Positions 43,065 to 56,956 of a DNA stretch of 64,000 nt are shown in pieces. Source of the stretch: JAAYCB01 sp012744395. GTDB taxonomy: Bacteria; Planctomycetota; Planctomycetia; Pirellulales; Thermoguttaceae. The position numbers and the translations under genes were made by a program. Every line of letters begins with the position of its first letter. Within the stretch, counting starts at the first letter, position 1. The stretch spans positions 6,982-70,981 of the forward strand of contig JAQVNJ010000014.1 in NCBI GenBank assembly GCA_028703175.1, written 5' to 3'. Below the pieces are notes generated by a model. That model was not told where the DNA came from, did no database searches, and worked only from the letters and a program-made list of their open reading frames with translations.

Positions 43065-45416
43065 ATGAGACAGTGGATGCTCGTTTGCTGGACAGTTTTG
43101 CTCCTTGCGCCGCCGGCGCTGGCCGGCCGCGTGCAATTGACGGTCGAGGAACCCTCCGGGGTCGATCGCGAGCAGTGGCCGGTCACCTCCGGCGTCCCGC
43201 TGGCGGCGGGAGAATTGCGCGAGGCGCGCCAGGCGGCGCTTGAGGCGGCCGATGGGCGCGCGGTGCCGCTGCAAACCGAGGTCCTCGCGCGCTGGCCCGA
43301 CGGCTCGATCCGCTGGCTGCTCCTCGACTTCCAGCTCGATCTGGCCGCCGGGGAGAAGAAGCGTTTCACGCTCCGTTACGGGCCGGGCGCGGCGCCCGCG
43401 ATGGTTGAGCGGCCGATCCGCGTCGAACGCACCGGCGGCAACGTGGCGATCGAGACGGGGCCACTTCGCCTGGCCGGCGGCGTGTGGCTCGATTTGGACG
43501 GCGACGGACAGTTCTCGGCTGCGGAGCAACTGGCCGGCGGCGGCCCGGGTTTTGTGCTCACCGACGCCGAGGGCCGCCGGTTCACCGCCTCCGACCCCGA
43601 CGCCGCACTGGAAGTGGAGCAATCCGGGCCGATCCGCGCGTGCCTCCGCGTGTCGGGGTCGCACGTTTCGGAGCACGGGCGGCGGTTCCGCTACGTCGCG
43701 CGGATTCATGCCTACCGCGGCAAGCCGTGGGTGCGGATCTGCTACACGTTCATCAACGACGATCCCGACGCGCTGCTGGCGAAGATCCGCTCGTTGGAAC
43801 TGGTCGTGCGGCCGGGTTGGGGCCAGCCGGACGGCGGCGCGGTCCTTCTCGACGGCAAGCCCGGCGGTGGAGAACGGCTGTTCCAGATTGACGAGCGCCA
43901 GTACGAGGTTGATGGCCGGCCGGCTGGCCGCCGCGGCTGCGGCTGGGCGGCCCTCTCGGGTGAACAGGCCGGGCTGGCCGTTGGCCTCCGCGAGTTCTGG
44001 CAGAACTGGCCCAAGAGCATCGAGGCCGCCCCGGGCGAGTTGCGTCTGGGCATCTGTCCCGCCTTGCCTCCGGGCTTGTATGACGGCAAGCCGCTGGAGG
44101 AAGAGAACAAGCTGTACTACGCGCTTCGCGGCGGCGTGCACACGTTCAAGGTGGGGGTGGCGCGGACGCACGAGTTGTGGGCGACGTTCTTCCCAGGCCC
44201 GGCCGATCCGGCCCGTCTTGCCCGGTTCTTCCGGGCGGCGGAGGAGCCGCTTCTGGCCACGCCCGAGCCGCGGCACGTTTCGGCGAGCCGGGCGCTGGGC
44301 GATTTCCCGCCCGCCGATCCGGACCGTCCGGAAAAGTACTGCGGCTACGACGCCTGGCTCGGCCGCGCCCTGGACGCGCATCTGGAGCGCCGCGAGAAGG
44401 ACCGCGAGTTCGGGATGCTCAATTTCGGCGACTGGTACGGAGAGCGCCGCGTGAACTGGGGCAACCTCGAGTACGACTTGCAGCATGGTCTCTTCCTGCA
44501 ATATGTCCGTACCGGCCAGCGCCGCTTCTTCCTCCGCGCCGAGCAGGCGGCGCGGCATCACATCGACGTCGACGTGGTCCACGCGACGAATGCGCAGCTC
44601 AAGAACCCGTGGGGCGAACCGCCCCAGGTCGGCGACATCTGGCTCCACGCCTGCAATCATACGGGCGGCTACTATGAGAATGCGCCGCTGCCGGTCGAGC
44701 GGACCTACCAGATGGGCCACAGCACGAATTTCGGCCATGTCTGGGTGGCCGGCGATCTGGAGTACTACTACCTGACCGGCGACCGCCGCGCCCGCGAAGT
44801 CGCCATCGAGATCGCCGACGCGATGGCGCGGCACTGCCCGACGAGCTACGGCACGCACATCCGCAGTCTTGGCTGGCCGATGATCCTGCTGTTGGCGGCG
44901 TACGAGGCGACCGGGGACGAGAAGTACCTCGACGCGACGCGACAGGAGTGGGAAGTTCTCAAGCAGAACATCGACTGGCAGCGCGGCTGGGTCGTGCGGT
45001 TGGCTGGAGACCACTGCGCTCACGGCGACCGCCGCTGCTACGGAAACGTGCCGTTCATGGAGGGACTGACCGTCAGCGCGCTGGCCCGCTACCACCGGCT
45101 GACCAAGGACCCCGAAGTCCTCCGGGCGATCACGGTGGGCATCGACCAGATGATCCGCGAGTGCTGGCAGGAGGAGAAGAAGGTCCTCCGCTACACGGCT
45201 TGCCCGAAGATCGGCGACGCCCCAATGGCCCTGTTCCTCGCCGCCGAGGCGATTGCCTACGAGGCGGCCCTGACGGGCAACCAGGAGCACCTGCGGATTC
45301 TCCGCGAGGGCGTCCCGGCGGCGCTGCCCAAGGGGAGCGGCGGCGACATCGGCAAGAGCATGGCCCAATTCATCCATTTCGCGCCGTACGCACTCGGCGT
45401 TCTGAAAGCAGAGTAG
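43065..45416 (+). CDS. Exo-rhamnogalacturonan-lyase-like protein (PcRGLX/YetA, PL26-like)
   Basis: The product is 783 residues with a signal peptide (MLVCWTVLLLAPPALA). The N-terminal RIFT-barrel region has VEEPSGVDREQWPVTSGVPL and ARWPDGSIRWLLLDFQ, the recognisable start of PcRGLX/YetA-like proteins. An (alpha/alpha) toroid follows, with GMLNFGDWYGERRVNWGNLE, HTGGYYENAPLPVERTYQMG and GHVWVAGDLEYYYLTGDRRA. PL26 enzymes cleave rhamnogalacturonan I from the chain end. The gene starts 5 bp after the glycosidase stop, so both are one operon. Catalytic residues were not assigned. Family confidence is good; the exact substrate is inferred. Confidence 0.8.
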   Translation: MRQWMLVCWTVLLLAPPALAGRVQLTVEEPSGVDREQWPVTSGVPLAAGELREARQAALEAADGRAVPLQTEVLARWPDGSIRWLLLDFQLDLAAGEKKRFTLRYGPGAAPAMVERPIRVERTGGNVAIETGPLRLAGGVWLDLDGDGQFSAAEQLAGGGPGFVLTDAEGRRFTASDPDAALEVEQSGPIRACLRVSGSHVSEHGRRFRYVARIHAYRGKPWVRICYTFINDDPDALLAKIRSLELVVRPGWGQPDGGAVLLDGKPGGGERLFQIDERQYEVDGRPAGRRGCGWAALSGEQAGLAVGLREFWQNWPKSIEAAPGELRLGICPALPPGLYDGKPLEEENKLYYALRGGVHTFKVGVARTHELWATFFPGPADPARLARFFRAAEEPLLATPEPRHVSASRALGDFPPADPDRPEKYCGYDAWLGRALDAHLERREKDREFGMLNFGDWYGERRVNWGNLEYDLQHGLFLQYVRTGQRRFFLRAEQAARHHIDVDVVHATNAQLKNPWGEPPQVGDIWLHACNHTGGYYENAPLPVERTYQMGHSTNFGHVWVAGDLEYYYLTGDRRAREVAIEIADAMARHCPTSYGTHIRSLGWPMILLLAAYEATGDEKYLDATRQEWEVLKQNIDWQRGWVVRLAGDHCAHGDRRCYGNVPFMEGLTVSALARYHRLTKDPEVLRAITVGIDQMIRECWQEEKKVLRYTACPKIGDAPMALFLAAEAIAYEAALTGNQEHLRILREGVPAALPKGSGGDIGKSMAQFIHFAPYALGVLKAE

Positions 45417-45640
45417 GCGGCGGGCCGGCCCCGCCCCGCGCGGACGGTGGGGGGGGGATTCCGGATGAACGAGAACGCTCAGCGGCTGGCGAGCGGCCGG
45501 CGACGGAAGATTCCATTCCTCGCGAATCATCCGAACATCCCGCACCGGCCGGAAAATTTCCAGAAAAGCGCGGGCTCCGTGCCGCGCCCAGCGTGACATT
45601 CGTGGGTCCTGGTCGGCCTGACAGCATAGCAGACTGATTC

Positions 45641-45654
45641 GGCAGTCGACTGCC
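45641..45654. promoter_or_regulatory. 14-bp palindrome and GGA motifs in the csrA leader
   Basis: GGCAGTCGACTGCC is a perfect palindrome 28 bp before the csrA ATG. Downstream, three GGA triplets (45657-45676), one of them overlapping the ribosome-binding region AGGA, fit the pattern by which CsrA represses its own translation. Role inferred. The rest of 45417-45681 shows nothing else. Confidence 0.4.
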
Positions 45655-45681
45655 TCAGGATTCTCCTTCGGGGATAGGACG

Positions 45682-45891
45682 ATGCTTGTCTTGAGTCGCA
45701 AAATGGGCGAACGGATCCAGATCGGCCCGGAAATCGAGGTGACCGTGCTCTCGGCGCGAAAGGGCCTCGTCAAGCTCGGCCTGACCGCACCGCAATCGAT
45801 GAGAATCCGCAGGCACGAGTTGGACGACGCCCGGCCGGCAGGTCACGATCTGGCGTCCCGCTGTCGGGGGGTGCCGGCGGCGACGCCATGA
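45682..45891 (+). CDS. csrA: Carbon storage regulator CsrA
   Basis: CsrA is a small dimeric RNA-binding protein that blocks or stabilises mRNAs at GGA motifs. The product is 69 residues. MLVLSRKMGERIQIG is the family start, and VTVLSARKGLVKLGLTAP and the RNA-contact segment RIRRHEL are conserved. The C-terminal 20 residues (DLASRCRGVPAATP) are not typical. In other bacteria csrA sits in flagellar loci with fliW; here it stands alone upstream of the giant surface protein gene. Confidence 0.95.
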   Translation: MLVLSRKMGERIQIGPEIEVTVLSARKGLVKLGLTAPQSMRIRRHELDDARPAGHDLASRCRGVPAATP

Positions 45892-46264
45892 GGCGGTGGC
45901 GATCTTCAGACAACGGAAGTCAGCCCCCGCCTGAAGAGCTGCTCTCGCCCAGGTCTGCTGCGTGCCGCTCCGCTGAGTCGGAGCCGGATTGTGCCCGCCC
46001 CCGAAGGTGGCAATTCGGCGCGCCGTCCCCTCGTGGCGTCGGGGCCGTTCGAGGGCACCGAGGGCAGACGGTCGGCCCAAGGGGAACCCGTCCGGCCCGC
46101 ACCCGCTCAGCGCGTGGATTATCACCTATGGTATACTAGAGGATTACCAAAGTCTGAGAAGAATGCGTGACATTTGCGGCTCATTCTCTTCCTAAAAAGG
46201 TAGGGGACTCGCCTGGCGTGTCTCGCACCGTGCGCTTTTCATCCCCGAACCCTGTCTGGCCGCC
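45892..46264. other. Leader and upstream region of the giant surface-protein gene
   Basis: No gene seen. It contains the extended -10 element at 46129-46137 and a leader of about 120 nt rich in purines. Confidence 0.55.
46129..46137 (+). promoter_or_regulatory. Extended -10 promoter element
   Basis: TGGTATACT fits the TGnTATAAT pattern with one change. No good -35 is seen at the standard distance, as is usual for extended -10 promoters. It should serve the gene starting at 46265. Confidence 0.5.
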
Positions 46265-51751
<5,487 letters not shown>

Positions 51752-51752
51752 G

Positions 51753-53282
51753 TCAGAAGCGGTAGTCGAGGCCGAAGGAGAGCCCCTGCGCCCAAAAGTC
51801 CGTGGTAATGAATCGGTGCTGGGGCGCGGGAACGCCCGTCAGGTCTCCGCCGGAAAGCTGCGTCGGATTGACGTTGATGTGCGTCGATCCGGCGGCCTGG
51901 CCAGCATCGATCTGGTCGCCCGGCCGGGCGACCTGGCTCAGGTAGAGCAGCGAGTACCCGAACGTCGCCTTCAGCCGGCAGGTGAGCGCATAGCTGAGGG
52001 TAAGGCCCATTTCGGGTATCGCGGTGAAGCTGCTCTGGGAGTAGCTGCCGATGTTTGTCGGCAGGGCCAGCAGGGCGCCTTCGGTTGTCACGGCGGGCTG
52101 GCCGGGAAGGGTGGCAACTGTCTCCCCGCCGATGACCACCCGAGACCGCATCCCGCCCAGGGCCACCTTGGCTACGCCTTCGAGCGACCAGCGGCGCCAC
52201 TGGGCCTGACCGGAGAATCCCAGTTCAAACCCGTGAAACTCGTTGCTGGCGTCGAACAGGTCGGACGCTCCCACAATCGTCCCTTCCTCGAACACCGGGC
52301 TGGCCGGGCCGACCGTGAATTGCTGGCCGATTGCCAGGGTTTCGGCGAAACGGCTGTAGCGGTAGCCGAGCAGGAGGTCCACGCGGCGTCCGTGTTGCTG
52401 GAAAATCGCGTCGCGCGAGAGCAGTTCGAACGACTGTAGCTCATTGCTCAGGGCGACGTCGACGTGCGCGTTGGTCGCCAAATTGGGGAAGGCCACCAGC
52501 AGGGAATCCTGAAGCGACGTCTCCACGTTGAAGAACGGCCTGGCCAGGATCGGGTTGCTGCCGCTGGCGGCGTTGAAGTCGGAGGTCTTCTCGCTGAGGA
52601 AGAAGTAAGTCGCCTCGACGCCCGACGCCAGGTCCGGAAACGGTGAATATCCAAGCGTGAAGCGGGCGCCGGGCCGCACGCCCAGGTCTTGATCCTCGCC
52701 TCCGAACAGGACGCTTGTGCCCGGCTGGCCCAACACGCCGGCCTGGGCTTGCGGGGTGTTCGCGGGACTGGCGGTGACCAGCGGGGGCAGGTCCGCCGAG
52801 GGGGTCCACCACATGAGGAAATCGCCGCGGAACCAGAGCCGATCGCAGACGCCAACGCACCCGAAAGCACCGGTGCAGCCAACGCCGAACGCCGGGCCGC
52901 CGTCGCACGCGGTGCACGGGCCGCCGCCGATGCCGCACGAAGCGCACTGGTCCGCCGCGCCGAAGTCTGCCGCCGAGCTGGTCCATTGCAGGCCGCCCTG
53001 CGGATCGCCTGCGGATTCCGCTCCGGCCTCCTGCCCGGCGGGGCTGCTCATCGCCGCATATTGCGCTGGCCGGACCGAAGAGGCCTTGGCGCGCGTCGCG
53101 GGCCTTGCGGTTCGGCTCGCCGCCTTGGCTGAGGCGGCCGTCTGCCGAGAAGCCTGAACCGCCGCCGTCGACTGCGCGTCAACCGGCGAGGCAACACAAA
53201 ACAAACCGGCAAGTGAGGCCGCGCAGAGAAACAACGAAGCTTGGACACGATGCACGAAGGTGGAGGAAATTGTCGCCGACAT
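51753..53282 (-). CDS. BBP7-family outer-membrane beta-barrel protein
   Basis: The product is 509 residues. A signal peptide (VQASLFLCAASLAGLFCVASPVDA in two overlapping parts) is followed by an Ala/Arg-rich stretch and a Cys/Gly-rich segment (CASCGIGGGPCTACDGG, about 112-128). The BBP7 barrel starts LWFRGDFLMWWTPSADLPPLV and contains GARFTLGYSPFPDLASGVEA, VDLLLGYRYSRFAETL and IPEMGLTLSYALTCRL. It ends YRF, an aromatic C-terminus as expected for barrels. The function is unknown; it is expected in the outer membrane. It is convergent with the giant repeat gene with 1 bp between stops. Confidence 0.88.
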   Translation of the reverse strand: MSATISSTFVHRVQASLFLCAASLAGLFCVASPVDAQSTAAVQASRQTAASAKAASRTARPATRAKASSVRPAQYAAMSSPAGQEAGAESAGDPQGGLQWTSSAADFGAADQCASCGIGGGPCTACDGGPAFGVGCTGAFGCVGVCDRLWFRGDFLMWWTPSADLPPLVTASPANTPQAQAGVLGQPGTSVLFGGEDQDLGVRPGARFTLGYSPFPDLASGVEATYFFLSEKTSDFNAASGSNPILARPFFNVETSLQDSLLVAFPNLATNAHVDVALSNELQSFELLSRDAIFQQHGRRVDLLLGYRYSRFAETLAIGQQFTVGPASPVFEEGTIVGASDLFDASNEFHGFELGFSGQAQWRRWSLEGVAKVALGGMRSRVVIGGETVATLPGQPAVTTEGALLALPTNIGSYSQSSFTAIPEMGLTLSYALTCRLKATFGYSLLYLSQVARPGDQIDAGQAAGSTHINVNPTQLSGGDLTGVPAPQHRFITTDFWAQGLSFGLDYRF

Positions 53283-53603
53283 GGTCTTGACTGACTTCCA
53301 TTTCTATCCCCCCGTTCGATAGTCCCGAGATTCGTCCACTGTTGCCGGTAGGTTATCGGCAGTCCCGCGTTCTTAATCCAGCGATTATGACGATCATGCG
53401 GATTTTTCGGGCGCGTCGCCAGAGTTGGTCAGGTTGGGGCGTGCCCGTTCGAGTGGGCGATCGGGGCGAGGTCCGCTCAAGGCGAACGATCGTTTCTCGC
53501 TTTGCCCATCAGATACCCCGCGGAGGTCGGACCAGCGGAGCCGGCATGCAGCGCGGGGCACGCCGGGACGTTCAATGGTCTTGGGCGGGGAGCAGAGGCG
53601 CGG
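53283..53603. other. Intergenic region upstream of the BBP7 gene
   Basis: About 320 bp with no gene seen. It should hold the BBP7 promoter on the minus strand; weak -10-like hexamers occur but none is convincing. Confidence 0.5.
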
Positions 53604-54341
53604 CTACCGGGCGCGGCTGCCGATCGCCGTCACCTGGTCCATGATCCAGCGATCCACGTCGCGAAGCATCTGCTCGGTCAGTTGATGCCCGCAGGGGTAT
53701 TGCCTCAGCGTGACCGAGATCCCGGCCGTGTGAAGCAGGCGGAGATCGTTGCAGGCCTCTTCCGGTCCGTAGACTTGGCTGTCTCGCCCGACCGCCAGGA
53801 AGGCAGGCATTTTCCGCGCCGAGACGAGGCACGCCAGCGGCTGGTGAGCGGAGGGGAAGGCCCCGCCGAGCGACAGAACGCCGGCGAAACTTTCCGGGTG
53901 CTTCATGGCGATCCGCAGCGCCATCGAGCCGCCGGCATCGAAGCCGGCAAGAAAGATCCGCGTTCGGGAGACATGAAACCGCTTGGCGGCCGCCTCGATG
54001 CAATCGAAGACGCGGTGCGCGGCCGCCTCGATCATCTCGGGCGTCTGCGGCCAGCCGAGCCGGACGGCGTCTGCGCAGCGGAATCCGCGGGGAGCCGCCG
54101 CAGCGTAGTTCCGCATGCTGATCAGCGGCATGATCCGAATCAACTGCCGCTCGTCGTCGTGGCCGGGGCCATGCAGCCAGATCAGCAGCGGGTAGGCATA
54201 CTTCCGTTCGTAATGCAGCGGCGCGAAGAAGGCGTGCGCGTGCTCCTTCACCGCCGCGGAAAACAGGGCCGTGTCGATCTCGAAGGGGACCTTCCGAGCG
54301 GCCGCCGGCTTGGATTCTGACCTGGATTTTATCGGATTCAT
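53604..54341 (-). CDS. Alpha/beta hydrolase (phospholipase/carboxylesterase-like) with Asp at the nucleophile position
   Basis: The product is 245 residues. The fold is recognised from YPLLIWLHGPGHDD (oxyanion region), FLAGFDAGGSMALRIAM (nucleophile elbow), SLGGAFPS, MPAFLAVGRDSQVYG (acid strand) and YPCGHQLTEQML (catalytic His). In carboxylesterase relatives the elbow is GFSQGG; here it is G-F-D135-A-G-G. Asp nucleophiles occur in epoxide hydrolases and dehalogenases, so the enzyme may have another chemistry or be inactive as an esterase. ATG at 54341 is the natural start; the frame is open further upstream into mdh without similarity. It follows mdh by 74 bp. Confidence 0.8.
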   Translation of the reverse strand: MNPIKSRSESKPAAARKVPFEIDTALFSAAVKEHAHAFFAPLHYERKYAYPLLIWLHGPGHDDERQLIRIMPLISMRNYAAAAPRGFRCADAVRLGWPQTPEMIEAAAHRVFDCIEAAAKRFHVSRTRIFLAGFDAGGSMALRIAMKHPESFAGVLSLGGAFPSAHQPLACLVSARKMPAFLAVGRDSQVYGPEEACNDLRLLHTAGISVTLRQYPCGHQLTEQMLRDVDRWIMDQVTAIGSRAR

Positions 54342-54415
54342 TGCGATCGGAGGGGACGATTGCCATCGATTTCGGCGTGACTGTACTTGATCCGCGCCGC
54401 CGCTGTCAAGCGGAG

Positions 54416-55363
54416 TCAATTGACGAGTTGGGCCATCGCCTCGACGAGCGTCTTGACCCCGTCGATGCTCCGCTGGAACGCCGCGCGCTCTTCCGCAGTC
54501 ATCTCCAACTCGATAATTCGCTCGACCCCAGCCGCCCCCAGGACGACCGGCACCCCCCCGTAGTAGCCCCCCACCCCGTATTCCTTGTCGCAATAGGCGG
54601 CGCAGGGAAGCAGCCGCTTCTTGTCGCGGACGATCGCCTCCACCATCTGCGCTGTTGCCGCCGCGGGCGCGTAATAAGCGCTGCTGGTCTTCATCAGGCC
54701 GACGATCTCGGCCCCGCCGGCTCGCGTCCGCTCGACGATCTCCTTGAGCCGCTGCGGCGAAACCAGTTGGGCAACGGGAATCCCCCCGGCGGAACTGCAA
54801 CTGGCCAAGGGCACCATCGTGTCGCCGTGCCCGCCGAGCAGCATCGCGGCGACGTCTTCAACACTGACGTTCAACTCCATCGCCAGAAACGCGCGGTACC
54901 GCGCCGTGTCGAGCACGCCGGCCTGCCCGATGACTCGCGCCGGGGGAAACCCGGTCACATCGCGGGCGCGCTGGACCATGGCATCGAGTGGGTTGCTGAC
55001 CACGATCACGATCGCCGACGGACTGGTGCGGCGAATCTGCTCGGCGACCGCGCCGACGATCCGGGCGTTCGTGCCCAGCAGATCATCGCGGCTCATGCCC
55101 GGCTTGCGCGGAATCCCCGCCGTGATCACGACCACGTCGCTACCGGCCGTGTCGTGATAGCTGGTCGTGCCGACGACGCGGGCATCGAAGCCGAAGATCG
55201 GGGCAGCCTGCATCAGGTCGAGGGCTTTGCCGGCGGGCATTCCCTCGGTCTGGGGAATGTCCAGGAGAACGATGTCGCCCAGTTCCGCCACCGCGCACCA
55301 GTGCGCGGTCGTCGCCCCCACGTTTCCGGCGCCGATGATCGTGATCTTCGCCCGCTTCATCAT
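54416..55363 (-). CDS. mdh: Malate dehydrogenase (LDH-like type)
   Basis: The enzyme interconverts malate and oxaloacetate with NAD in the TCA cycle. The product is 315 residues. The NAD loop is IIGAGNVGATTA, and LLDIPQTEGMPAGKALDL is the typical acidic NAD-selecting strand. Substrate arginines lie in GIPRKPGMSRDDL, and the catalytic pair is Asp in LDTARYR and His in GGHGDTMVPL. TSSAYYAPAAATAQMVEAI is the conserved C-terminal helix. The start is the ATG at 55363 with AAGGGA 7 nt upstream; the next ATG at 55360 is equally possible. Confidence 0.96.
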   Translation of the reverse strand: MMKRAKITIIGAGNVGATTAHWCAVAELGDIVLLDIPQTEGMPAGKALDLMQAAPIFGFDARVVGTTSYHDTAGSDVVVITAGIPRKPGMSRDDLLGTNARIVGAVAEQIRRTSPSAIVIVVSNPLDAMVQRARDVTGFPPARVIGQAGVLDTARYRAFLAMELNVSVEDVAAMLLGGHGDTMVPLASCSSAGGIPVAQLVSPQRLKEIVERTRAGGAEIVGLMKTSSAYYAPAAATAQMVEAIVRDKKRLLPCAAYCDKEYGVGGYYGGVPVVLGAAGVERIIELEMTAEERAAFQRSIDGVKTLVEAMAQLVN

Positions 55364-55477
55364 CTCGGTTTCCCTTCTCAAGTTGCCTGAACGATTCCCG
55401 CCTGCCACGACGCGGAAATTACCATTGTAGGGCCTTGTCGCGTTCGTCAAGATCCCGCCGCCCGCGGCCGGCCGGAT

Positions 55478-56953
55478 TCAATCCCCGGATTTGGCCTCCG
55501 CTCCCGGCGGAGCCGTGTCCGCCGAGCCCTCGCTGGCCGCCCCGCCAAACCGATCCCACTCGATCTCCGACATTTCCGCAGGGCGGCGCCGCCAGATGCG
55601 TCGCTCAAACTCGCGATCCCCCCGTCTGAACCGGTGGAGAACCAGCCAGACCGCGGCCAGAATGCCCAGCACCAGGACCGTTCCGATCAGGCGTTCGGCC
55701 GGACTGTCCGCCGGCGCCTGATACGGATGCCACACGGCGGTGTCGCCGATCAACAGCGGGGCAAGCTGCCGCTCGACCTTCCCATCGTTAGCCGGCACGG
55801 CACTGCGATAAGACCAGGTTTTGAAGAAGAAACCGGGCACCGTCAGGGCTTCGCCGAATTCTGGCCCGTCGCCCGTCGGCAGCCCCTCGGGCAATCGGCG
55901 CAGACAGAACACCAATGGGTTGTCTTGCGAATCTGCGGTAAACAAATAGACCTGATAATACTGGTCGATTCCAAAGCGCTCGATCACCTCCGGTTCGCCG
56001 ACTCGAACCGGCAGGATTCGTCTGGCGGTGCCGGACAGTTCGACGAGTTTTCCCTGCTGGAGGTGGGGCTCGTTGAACAGCGGTACGACGGAGTACTCGG
56101 TCCGCCGCTGCCGCGCGAGGCGGTCCTTGGCCCAGCGGCTCAACTCGCCCGGCGCAGCGCGGCCCGCCGCGGCCAGCATCTGGTAGAAGCACTCGTGATC
56201 GGCCGCGGTCAACCGCCGGGTCTCCCAGTCGATCTCCGGCGCGCCGCCGTGCTCGTTCCGCTTGGGCGGCGGCGGAATCGGCACGTCGTCGAGCAGCCCG
56301 ACGTCCATCCCCAGCCGTCCCAGATCGGTTGGCGGATACCAGGCCATCCGGGCGGCCAGAAAGACGGCCCTCAAGCCGCCCGGCTCGGAGCTGGGATCGC
56401 CCAAAAAGAACGCCATCGCGGCGGCGGGCTCCGCAATCGCCTCGCGCGGCTTCCAGGCTCGAGGCGTTTTGGCCGAGAGGACTTCGACCAGCTCGCCCGA
56501 CTCCAATCTCAAGCGGCAGCGCCAGAGCAAGGCGAATTCACTCCCACTGCCGCGGGCATCCGCCAACTCGCAGGGTTCGATGCGCTCGACCACGCCGCGA
56601 AGCGCGAAGACCTCCGCGCGATAGGCCTCGGGCTGCTCGGCAAGCTGGTTGAGATCGGGCGGCCCGTGCGACCAGTATTCCAGGTCGATCGGCCGCACAT
56701 CCTGGGCGATCCGATAGAGCATGTTGCGGAGCACCTGGCGATCGGCCTCGTGCCACGGCCCGCCGCGGCCCAAGACTTCCAATTGGCGCTCCTCAATTCC
56801 GCCGAGCCGAAACAATTCGCGCGGGCTCAGCGTGGGTGGCTCCGCCCCGGCCAGAAGCCGACACGCCAAGGCGGCCACCGCAACGGCGAGCGCAAACCTG
56901 GATCGCTTGAGGACTCGAGGTCCCTGGTAAATATACCCCCTGGAAATCGCCAT
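55478..56953 (-). CDS. Membrane protein of unknown function, paralogue of the upstream gene product
   Basis: The product is 491 residues. An N-terminal signal anchor (FALAVAVAALACRLLAGA) and a C-terminal membrane segment (IGTVLVLGILAAVWLVL, about 425-442) bracket a large extracytoplasmic region. Two internal modules resemble OB-like or beta domains: one around FALRGVVERIEPCELAD, the other around LVELSGTARRILPVRV. The segment YYQVYLFTADSQDNPLVFCL, then PEGLPTG and GFFFKTWSYRSA, is shared with the neighbour. I do not recognise the family. It starts 3 bp after the upstream gene's stop, so the two are one operon. Confidence 0.75.
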   Translation of the reverse strand: MAISRGYIYQGPRVLKRSRFALAVAVAALACRLLAGAEPPTLSPRELFRLGGIEERQLEVLGRGGPWHEADRQVLRNMLYRIAQDVRPIDLEYWSHGPPDLNQLAEQPEAYRAEVFALRGVVERIEPCELADARGSGSEFALLWRCRLRLESGELVEVLSAKTPRAWKPREAIAEPAAAMAFFLGDPSSEPGGLRAVFLAARMAWYPPTDLGRLGMDVGLLDDVPIPPPPKRNEHGGAPEIDWETRRLTAADHECFYQMLAAAGRAAPGELSRWAKDRLARQRRTEYSVVPLFNEPHLQQGKLVELSGTARRILPVRVGEPEVIERFGIDQYYQVYLFTADSQDNPLVFCLRRLPEGLPTGDGPEFGEALTVPGFFFKTWSYRSAVPANDGKVERQLAPLLIGDTAVWHPYQAPADSPAERLIGTVLVLGILAAVWLVLHRFRRGDREFERRIWRRRPAEMSEIEWDRFGGAASEGSADTAPPGAEAKSGD

Positions 56954-56956
56954 TCC

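Noticed and set aside
42477..45773. Minus-strand open frame of about 1,100 codons
   Set aside because: Antisense of the glycosidase and lyase genes; its translation has no domain pattern.
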